From DATKYQ01 sp035528415 (GTDB lineage: Bacteria; Myxococcota; B64-G9), in assembly GCA_035528415.1 (NCBI GenBank), contig DATKYQ010000025.1, positions 79,922 through 143,921 of the forward strand: DNA of 64,000 nt, in the 5' to 3' direction. The stretch's first letter is position 1. Each line of letters opens with the position of its first letter. The notes under the pieces were generated by a model, which was not told where the DNA came from, did not search any database, and was given only the letters and a program-made list of their open reading frames with translations. Positions 8,000-15,700 of this stretch are shown here, one piece after another. Position numbers and translations under genes: made by a program.

Positions 8000-8694
8000 C
8001 CAACATCTTTGTCGTACCCAAGAATCTACTTCCACCAGAATCCACAGAATCGCTCCTGAGCCGCCGAACCCTGACGGTTCACTCGGTAGCCTCGGCGGAA
8101 GAAGCCCTCTCGAGCGCACGGAAGTGGCAGCCTGCGCTGATCCTTTTCAGCTCCCGTTTACCGCGGATGGGGGTCCGGAAATTCTGCCAGTCAGTGCGAA
8201 CGAACCCGGATCTGAAGAAGGCCAAACTGGTCATGCTGACCGAACGGGTCGGTGAAAACGTCGAGGACTTCTGCGACATGCAGCTCGACGGCCACCTGGT
8301 GAACCCCGTGGACGTCAGCCAGCTCTACCAGACTGTAGCGGGCCTGTTGAACATCCGCCTGCGAGACAAGAAGCGGGTCGCGGTGGAATTGATCGCCAGG
8401 ATGGACATCCTGAGCAAGGACAATGACGAGGATGTCGGTACGACCGTCAACATCCTGAATCTGAGCGAATCGGGCATGCTGCTCGAATCGCCCGTGCTTT
8501 TGCCCGTGGGTTCTCTGGGCCGGATGCGTTTCTATCTTCCTGGCGACAACGGGCAACTCTCTATCTACTCCATCGTTCGGATGCTGGCGGACGAGATCAT
8601 GCTGCACTACGGCATCGAGTTCGTGGCCATGATGAAAAGCGAGAAGCAGCGGCTCAAGGACTTCGTCGAGGAGAATGCGGCCGATGAGGTATGA
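7996..8694 (+). CDS. Pseudo-receiver plus PilZ-like domain protein
   Basis: 232 residues. The first 120 have receiver layout (FVVPKN, ALILFSSRLPRMG, KLVMLTERV, HLVNPVD), but the phosphoacceptor Asp is Ser and the K-P Lys is Asn, so phosphorylation is not expected. Residues about 125-220 resemble PilZ (KKRVAVELIARMDI, then NLSESGM in place of DxSxxG, and YGIEFV); the c-di-GMP motifs are poor matches. It may be a scaffold derived from a PilZ-REC ancestor with domain order reversed relative to the gene at 6197. ATG 7996 overlaps the remnant's stop. The Hsp70-like gene follows after 30 bases and is probably in the same operon. Confidence 0.75.
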   Translation: MTNIFVVPKNLLPPESTESLLSRRTLTVHSVASAEEALSSARKWQPALILFSSRLPRMGVRKFCQSVRTNPDLKKAKLVMLTERVGENVEDFCDMQLDGHLVNPVDVSQLYQTVAGLLNIRLRDKKRVAVELIARMDILSKDNDEDVGTTVNILNLSESGMLLESPVLLPVGSLGRMRFYLPGDNGQLSIYSIVRMLADEIMLHYGIEFVAMMKSEKQRLKDFVEENAADEV

Positions 8695-8724
8695 CGCCCG
8701 GACGGCCGCAAGGGGAGATTTCTG

Positions 8725-9843
8725 ATGAAAAATGTCGGTATCGACCTCGGAACCACCAACACGGTGGCTGCCATTGATGCGGGGATATTTGACATCGATC
8801 AGCAGGGCGGTCCACTGCTTCCCTCTGTTGTCGCCTTCCCTCCAAGCGGCATCCGGCTGGTCGGGACGAAGGCGAGCAGGAGACGCCCCATCGACCCGAA
8901 AAATACTATTTTTTCCGCCAAGCGGCTGATCGGAAGAAAATGGTATTCGGCCGGCTCCAAAGAGTTCCAGAGACGCTACGATTTCGATCTGGTTGAGGAA
9001 AAAGACGGCGGGTCGAGTTTCAAGACCCGAGCCGGTCTCTTCAATCCGATCGACATCGCCACGTTCATTATTCAGAGAGTGTGCGACTATTCGTCGTTCG
9101 ATTCCGGTGAACTTGCCTGCATCATCGCCGTTCCCTCTATGTTCGGCGACGCGGAACGCAAGGCCACCATGGAGGCTGGCGAACAGGCCTGCTTGGCGGA
9201 TGTCAAGATCATCGACGAGCCGACGGCCGTCACGCTGGCCTATCTGAACAAGCGCGGGGAGAATGCCGGGCGCGCCGCCGTCTACGATTTCGGTGGCGGC
9301 ACCTTCGACCTGGCGATCGTCGAGTACAACGGCGGGAAGCTGCGGGTTCTCGGTTACGGCGGTGATTTGTACCTCGGCGGCGACGACATCGACAAGGGCC
9401 TGGCCGACTGGGCGGCGGCCGAGGTTCTGGCGACACACCACTGGGATCTACGGGGAGACAATGCTGTTTTTTCACGTCTGGTTACCGAGTGCGAGCAGGC
9501 AAAGATCCGGCTGTCTGAGGAGAATCAGACCCGGATCGACCTGACCCGGGTCGACCCCGCTTCCCCGACTGCGTCGATCAAGCTGCTGATCACCAGGGAT
9601 CTCATGGAGAAACTGGCAAACGAGTTGGTCGGCCGGACGTTCGTTGTGTGCGACGAGGTGCTCAGGGTCGCCGGCCTGAAGGCGCGGGACCTGGATGCCC
9701 TGTTCGTGTCCGGGGGGACGACCCTGTCGCCCCTGATAAGCCGTCAGGTGGAGAAATACTTCGGGAGACCAATCGATTACGCCTACCATCCCATGCACAT
9801 TGTCGCCATCGGGGCCAGCCTCGCCGCGGGTCGGGTTTCTTGA
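8725..9843 (+). CDS. Hsp70/DnaK-like ATPase domain without a substrate-binding domain
   Basis: 372 residues covering only the Hsp70 nucleotide-binding fold: phosphate 1 GIDLGTTNT, connect 1 IDEPTAVTLAYL, phosphate 2 YDFGGGTFDLAIVEY, and adenosine motif LFVSGGTTLSPLI. DnaK is about 630 residues; the peptide-binding beta domain and lid are absent and the protein ends right after the ATPase fold, so it is not a general chaperone. There is no DnaJ or GrpE nearby. Its place at the end of a REC/PilZ array suggests an ATP-dependent switch in that signalling module (inference). ATG 8725 has AGGGGAG upstream. Confidence 0.88.
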   Translation: MKNVGIDLGTTNTVAAIDAGIFDIDQQGGPLLPSVVAFPPSGIRLVGTKASRRRPIDPKNTIFSAKRLIGRKWYSAGSKEFQRRYDFDLVEEKDGGSSFKTRAGLFNPIDIATFIIQRVCDYSSFDSGELACIIAVPSMFGDAERKATMEAGEQACLADVKIIDEPTAVTLAYLNKRGENAGRAAVYDFGGGTFDLAIVEYNGGKLRVLGYGGDLYLGGDDIDKGLADWAAAEVLATHHWDLRGDNAVFSRLVTECEQAKIRLSEENQTRIDLTRVDPASPTASIKLLITRDLMEKLANELVGRTFVVCDEVLRVAGLKARDLDALFVSGGTTLSPLISRQVEKYFGRPIDYAYHPMHIVAIGASLAAGRVS

Positions 9844-9916
9844 CGCTACGCTGCGTTTGACTTACGATCCTGCCTGTATCTCGCTCGCGCTCTCGGCAGC
9901 GCCTTTAGAGGTTTGC

Positions 9917-10534
9917 ATGTTGGTTCTGGCTTCCGCGTCACCCAGGAGAAAAGAGCTGTTGGCCATGGCCGGCGTTTCGTTTATTGTGATTCCAGCCGGG
10001 ATCGCCGAGCGACCGCTGCCGGGCGAGGGAGCGGGGAGCTTCAGCGCCAGGGCCGCCCGGGAAAAGGCGCAGGCGGTCCGGCGACGAGAGGCGAGTGCCT
10101 GGGTACTGGGGGCCGATACCACGGTCGTTTTGGACGGCGCGATCCTCGGCAAGCCCGCGGACGAAAACGAGGCCGGGCGCATGTTGCGGGCGCTTTCGGG
10201 GCGCGAGCATCGGGTGCTGACCGCCGTGGCTCTGCTCAAACCCGACGGGGCGCTCTTCGGCGAACGCCTGCTGCAGACCCGGGTGAGATTTCGCAGGCTC
10301 TCAGAAGCACTGATCGAGTGTTACACCGCAACGGGCGAGCCGCGGGACAAGGCCGGCGCTTACGGCATCCAGGGCCGCGGGGCGATGCTGGTCGAGTCCA
10401 TAGACGGCTCCTATACCAACATCGTTGGCCTGCCGCTGCCCGAGACGCTCGAGATGCTCGAAGACGCCGGACTCTGGCAGCCCTTGGCAGGCGGCGCGAA
10501 AAACCGCACGGCGCCGATGGCGGCCCGAAGCTGA
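9917..10534 (+). CDS. maf: Maf-family nucleoside triphosphate pyrophosphatase
   Basis: 205 residues of the Maf/YhdE/YceF family, which hydrolyses non-canonical or modified NTPs (dTTP/UTP or m7GTP) to the monophosphate. Diagnostic motifs: the phosphate-binding ASASPRRKELL at the N-terminus, catalytic Asp in VLGADTTVVLDG, LGKPADENEA, and GAYGIQGRGAMLVESIDGSY. The start is ATG 9917 because the family begins exactly with L-A-S-x-S-P-R; the frame is open upstream but that stretch is unlike Maf. It precedes a DivIVA-domain gene by 12 bases, an association recalling the septum-linked Maf of Gram-positives (family knowledge). Confidence 0.93.
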   Translation: MLVLASASPRRKELLAMAGVSFIVIPAGIAERPLPGEGAGSFSARAAREKAQAVRRREASAWVLGADTTVVLDGAILGKPADENEAGRMLRALSGREHRVLTAVALLKPDGALFGERLLQTRVRFRRLSEALIECYTATGEPRDKAGAYGIQGRGAMLVESIDGSYTNIVGLPLPETLEMLEDAGLWQPLAGGAKNRTAPMAARS

Positions 10535-10546
10535 AAGGAGATCGTC

Positions 10547-11368
10547 GTGAAGATCACTCCGATAGACATTCGCCAGCAGCAGTTCGGCAAGGCTTTCAGG
10601 GGCCTCGACTCGCGCGAAGTCGATTCATTCTTGAACCTCATAGGCGACGAGCTCGAGGCCGTTCTGCGCCAGAACAACCACCTCAAAGAAGAACTGGCGC
10701 GCAGCAGCCGGATCGTCGACGAATATCACGATCGGGAACGCGCATTAAAAGAGACCATGATCACAGCTCAGAAGATCACCGACGACATCAAGGAGAACGC
10801 CCGCAAGGAGGCCGAGGTGATCCTTTCGCAGGCCGAGCTACAGGCCGAGAGGATCGTCCGGGCCGCCAACGATCGCCTGGTGAAAATCATCGAGGACATC
10901 AACGAGGTCAAGCGCCAACGCGAGCAACTGCACGCCAACCTGGGGGGTATCATCCAGTCACACCGCAAGCTGCTTCACGAGGTGGACGAGGATAAGGCCG
11001 AGGCGCTCTTCATCAGCAGCGAAGAGCTGCGCCAGCGGCGCGCCCGGCTGCACGCGGCCATCCAGGAGGCTCTCGAGGCCCAGGCCAATCTTCTGGGTCT
11101 CGACCGCGACCACGAAAACGAGGAACTGCGCGAAGAAGTCGAACGCCTGCAACGCCTGCGCACCAATCTCCTGTCGCGTATCCAGGGAGTGATCGACACG
11201 CACACCAAGTTGCTCGAGGTGCGCGAAGAGACAGAGGGACGCGCGATTTTCAAGCTGGAAGAGACCAGCCTCAAGGTCTTGAAGCGACCCGAATGCAATC
11301 CCGCGCGGTCCGAAGCCAAAAAAGACGCCCAGACCGACGCGGCCCCCGAAGAGATGGAAGGCCGTTGA
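10547..11368 (+). CDS. DivIVA-domain coiled-coil protein
   Basis: 273 residues. The N-terminal 60 match the DivIVA/GpsB membrane-curvature domain (ITPIDIRQQQFGKAFRGLD, REVDSFLNLIGDE) and are followed by about 170 residues of nearly continuous coiled coil and an Ala/Asp/Glu-rich tail. DivIVA proteins gather at curved membrane at poles and division sites and recruit cell-wall or polarity factors. Start GTG 10547 has AGGAG 5 bases before it. The gene overlaps YggU by four bases. In a Gram-negative background a polarity or growth-zone role is a reasonable guess. Confidence 0.88.
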   Translation: MKITPIDIRQQQFGKAFRGLDSREVDSFLNLIGDELEAVLRQNNHLKEELARSSRIVDEYHDRERALKETMITAQKITDDIKENARKEAEVILSQAELQAERIVRAANDRLVKIIEDINEVKRQREQLHANLGGIIQSHRKLLHEVDEDKAEALFISSEELRQRRARLHAAIQEALEAQANLLGLDRDHENEELREEVERLQRLRTNLLSRIQGVIDTHTKLLEVREETEGRAIFKLEETSLKVLKRPECNPARSEAKKDAQTDAAPEEMEGR

Positions 11369-11685
11369 AAGAAGCGCCCCGGCATGAGGCTGCAGACAGG
11401 GTCTATCTGCGGCGGGAGAAGTCCGGCGCTTGGCTGCTGATGTTGTGGGTGCAGCCGAACAGCGCGCGATCCGCTCTTGCCGGACTGCACGGCGATCGGC
11501 TGAAGGTCAGGCTGGCCGCACCTCCCCTGGACGGCAAGGCCAATAAAGAACTCGTGCGTTTCCTTTCGCGGGCCCTGGATGTGCCGCGGAAAAACATCGA
11601 GATTACCGTCGGGCTCGGCGCGCGGGGAAAAACCGTGCGTGTAATCGACCTCGACCCGGACGCCCTTGGGGCGCGCCTGCCGTAA
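11365..11685 (+). CDS. YggU/DUF167 family protein
   Basis: 106 residues of the small DUF167 fold: VQPNSARS, DRLKVRLAAPPLDGKANKEL, VPRKNIEITVGLGARGKTVRV. The role of the family is not established. It often lies beside DivIVA-domain and YggT genes, as it does here downstream of DivIVA. The start is TTG 11365, which overlaps the DivIVA stop as TTGA and implies translational coupling; the frame is open further upstream, inside the DivIVA gene. Confidence 0.85.
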   Translation: MKEAPRHEAADRVYLRREKSGAWLLMLWVQPNSARSALAGLHGDRLKVRLAAPPLDGKANKELVRFLSRALDVPRKNIEITVGLGARGKTVRVIDLDPDALGARLP

Positions 11686-11724
11686 ATTCGCGGCCGCGAG
11701 CCCCAGAGTGTCAACCGGACCGTC

Positions 11725-12660
11725 ATGTCACCGGCATTCCTTCTTTTCCTGGCCATGGCGCAAGTCGGCTGGGCGCCTCCAGCTTTCTTAGACGGCCGGC
11801 TGCCGGGTGAACACTTCGTGATCCTGTTTCGCGAGCGTCACCGGCCGCTGGCCGAAGAGCTGAAAGTTTCCGCCGAGAATACCCGCGCCAGGATTGTTTC
11901 CGACCTGGGCGCCCCCGGTTCCGAGGGCGGCACCAGCGTCTGCCTGTTGCAGGATTTCGACGACATGCAGGCCGCGGCGCCGCGAGGTATGAGCATCCCG
12001 ATCTGGGCCAGCGGCCTCGCTTTCCCGGCATACAACCTGATCTTTCTGCGGCTGGTGAGCCCCTCCGCATCGGATGTCGATCTGGACAAACTGTTCGCCC
12101 ACGAGTTGGCCCACCTCGCCCTGGCGCATGCCCTGGGCCCGGTGACGATCCCACGCTGGTTCAATGAGGGCTTCGCTATGTACCAATCCGACGAGTGGTC
12201 GTTCGAAAGGACGCGCATACTGGCCTCGGGCGTAATCTCGAACCGCATATTCTCGCTGGAGGCTCTCACCGATGCCTTCCCGGAAAAGGTCGCCGACATC
12301 AGGTTAGCCTATGCTCAGAGTATCGACTTCGTCAGCTTCTTGCTCGAAAAGAAGGGCCGGGCGGGCTTCGGGCGCTTGATTCGCCTGCTGGCCGGGGGGC
12401 TCGGATTTTTAGCTGCTCTCGAGGAAGCCTATGATACCTCGCTTGCCTCCCTCGAAGACGAGTGGCATACCGATCTCAGGCTGCGCTTCACCTGGATACC
12501 GCTATTGACCGGTACCGCCAGCCTGTGGTTCATCGTCAGTCTGGTTTTCATCCTGGCCTACATCAGGAGAAGACGCCGCTGGCGCCGGGAACTCGAGCGT
12601 CTGGCAGCGGAAGATCTCTCATCCTGCCCTTGGCCGTGGCCGCCGGGAGATCTTGAATAG
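11725..12660 (+). CDS. Membrane-anchored zinc metallopeptidase, MA clan (gluzincin-like)
   Basis: 311 residues: an N-terminal hydrophobic signal (about 1-17), an extracytoplasmic domain, and a C-terminal membrane helix (about 258-280, SLWFIVSLVFILAYI) with a basic cytoplasmic end. The zinc motif HELAH lies at residues 126-130, and the third ligand is probably Glu148 in WFNEGFA, the layout of the 'peptidase MA-like' family. Proteins of this type in deltaproteobacteria often occur beside TPR proteins, as here (94 bases before the giant TPR gene). The substrate is unknown. No Shine-Dalgarno is visible before ATG 11725. Confidence 0.82.
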   Translation: MSPAFLLFLAMAQVGWAPPAFLDGRLPGEHFVILFRERHRPLAEELKVSAENTRARIVSDLGAPGSEGGTSVCLLQDFDDMQAAAPRGMSIPIWASGLAFPAYNLIFLRLVSPSASDVDLDKLFAHELAHLALAHALGPVTIPRWFNEGFAMYQSDEWSFERTRILASGVISNRIFSLEALTDAFPEKVADIRLAYAQSIDFVSFLLEKKGRAGFGRLIRLLAGGLGFLAALEEAYDTSLASLEDEWHTDLRLRFTWIPLLTGTASLWFIVSLVFILAYIRRRRRWRRELERLAAEDLSSCPWPWPPGDLE

Positions 12661-12753
12661 TGCTAAACAGTTGTGGTACACCAGTACCCTTGAAGCCTCA
12701 ATAATTGGTGAACGCTCCCAGGCGGGTTCGTTCACGAGTCGGAGGGTGTCTCG

Positions 12754-15700
12754 ATGACCGATAATCGCGATAATCCCGATGGACCCGAAGAACAAGATGC
12801 AATCGCCACGGGTAACGGGGATGCGGTGCATGACGACGGGGACGCAGCGCAGGAGAACATGGAGCACGAGTTCTTCGCCCACGATCAGGAATCCGCGCCG
12901 GAGGAAGATGCCGGCGAGCCTGCCCGGGAAGGCGATGACATCCCCGAAGGCGAGGAAGCAGGAGAGCCTCCAGAGATCGAAGCCAGCCAGGCCGAAAGCC
13001 CGGCGATCGCAGCAAGAATCGACGTGCAACTCGTCTCCGGGGCCGGCGGGAACACCCTGCCCATCCCGGGCGGACCGGGCAGCCACCCGGCACCGTTCGA
13101 TCCGCGCCAGGCGCCCGCCTGGCAGGCGCTTCTGGCCGAGTACGAGCGGGAAATAGCGGTCATAGGCGAGGTACCGGCCGCGGCTACGCTCTACTACGAA
13201 TCGGGAAAAATCTGGGAAGAAAAACTGGCCCAACCGCGAAATGCATGGAATTGCTATAACAAGGCATTCCAGCTGCGGCCCGGGCTGATACCCAACATCC
13301 GCGCCGCCGGGCGCCTGGCAAGCCAGGTGGGCAACTGGAATGTGGCGGTGCAGATCATCGAATCCGAGATCGAGGCCATTTCCGACATGCGGGAAAAAGC
13401 CTTTCTGTATCATCGGCGCGGGCTGATCCTCGAGGAGAAGCTCGGCAAGATCGAGGAGGCCGGGCAAGCATACCAGGCCGGAATCGATTTGGCGTCGGAC
13501 AACATCGAGCTGCTCAAGCAGAAAGAACGCCTGGCAATTTCCGCCGCCGACTGGCAAACCGTGCTTCAGGTTCGCCTGAGAATTCTCGAGATGATCGACG
13601 ATCCGCCTGTCGCTATGCAGATCCTGCTGGGCTGCGCCCGGATCCAGAGGATTAATTTCGACAACGACCGGGAGGCCGAAAAGCTGTACCGGCGTGTCCT
13701 CGAAAGCGACCCACAAAACATCCTGGCTCTTGACGCGCTGCAAGAGCACTATGCGAAATTCGGGCCGGTCGAGATGCTGCTCGAAGTCGTCGAGAAACAA
13801 GCCGCGGTGACACCCGATCCGCCCAGCGCCGTGTGGCTGCTCTATCGGGCCGCCCGCCTGCTGCGGGAGCGAATCGGGGACGAAGACCGGGCCATAGAAA
13901 CCCTTTCCCGCGCGCTGGTGCTTTCGCCCGGCAACCACATGCTGCTGGCCGAAATGGCCGCCATCTACGAAAACCTGATGCGCTGGCAGGAGCTGGTTGG
14001 AACGTATGAGCAGATGGTCGAGGTCATCTCCGACCGCCAGGAAAAAGTCTCGATCTACTTCAAGCTGGGCTCGATCTGGGAAGAGAAGCTATTCAACGAG
14101 GACCAGGCCATCGCCAACTACCGCAAGGTGGTCGAGTTGAGCCCCAACTACCTGCCCGCCCTGCAGGCGCTGGGCAAGCTGTTCTACCGCAAGGGTCAAT
14201 GGGACGACCTGGTGCGCATGTACGAGGTCGAGATTCGCGAAACTGAGGACGCCAAGCAGAAGGCAGTCAAGCTCTACAAGCTGGCCGAGATCCTCTCAGA
14301 GCGCCTCAGCCGTGACGAGGATGCCATCGGGAAGCTCGAGCAATGTCTCGAATTCAGTCCCGGCTACCTGCCGGCTTTAAAGACCTTGGGTAACCTGTAC
14401 TCCAAGTACAACCGTTGGGAGTCGCTGATACACATGTACGAGCGCGAACTCGATGTAACCCGGGATCACGACCAGTCGATCTTCCTGCTGGACAAGATCG
14501 GCAGCCTCTGGGAAGAGAAGCTCAACAACATCGACCAGGCCATCGAGACTTACAAGCGACTACTCGAGATCTCTCCCAACTACCTGCCGGCCATCCGAAC
14601 GCTCGGCAAGCTTTTCGTGCGCGCCGACAAGTGGGAGGAAATGATCCAGATCAACGAACTCGAGGCCCAGTTGATCAACGACCAGAAGCAGGTGGTCTCA
14701 CTGCTGCACCGTAACGGCGAGATATATGAGGAAAAGCTCAACGACAAAGACAAGGCCATCGAGACCTACAAGAAGGTGCTCGCTCTTTCTCCGGCCTACC
14801 TCCCGGCGCTGCAGAGCCTGGGCCGCCTGTACTTCATCAAGGGCCGCTGGGACGACCTGATCGCCATGCACCGCCAGGAAATCGAAGTAACCCTGAACGA
14901 GGACAAGCAGATTACCCTGCTCTACAAGATAGGCGAACTCTATGAAGAGAAGCTCGTCCAGGAGGACAAGGCGGTTGTTGTCTACCAGGAGGTTCTGCGG
15001 ATCAAGGACACGAACTTCCCCGCCATGAAAGCCCTGATTCGCATCTACACAAATAAGCGCGACTGGGAGAACTTGATCGCCATTCACGAGAAGGAGGCCA
15101 CCGTTCTCGATGATCCCCGGCAGAAGGCGCTGTCCCTCTTCCGGGTGGCCGAGATTTACGAGAATCATCTTTCGCTGCCGGAAAAGGCCACCGAGGTACT
15201 GCAAAACTTGCTGCAGATTGTGTCCGACGACACTCCCGCGATCCGCTCGCTCGGGCGCCTATACACGGCCGCCGAGGACTGGCGCGGATTGCTTTCGATT
15301 TACGAGCTGGAGATCAAGAACGCTTCTTCCGAAAGCCGGCGGGCGCAGATCTACGGCCGCATGGCGGATGTATATGCCTCTCGAGTCAACGACCTGGTAC
15401 GGGCTACCGAGTGCTACGAGAACATCCTGGCTATCAAGCCGGATCACCTGCAGTCGTTCGAGGCGCTCGAGCGCATCTACATCAGCCAGCGCAACTACAC
15501 GGCTCTGGCAAGGATCTACGAGGCCTCCTCTCGGCACTCATCAGATCCCCGCCTGCGCCTTGCGTTCCAGTCGCAGATCGCCGATCTCAAGGAGAATCGA
15601 CTCCAACCGCCGCAGAACGCGGGCGAGAATCACCTCAAGATGATTGAGATCGATCCGACCCATCCCGACGCGATCAGGTCGCTGGACATTCTCTATCACA

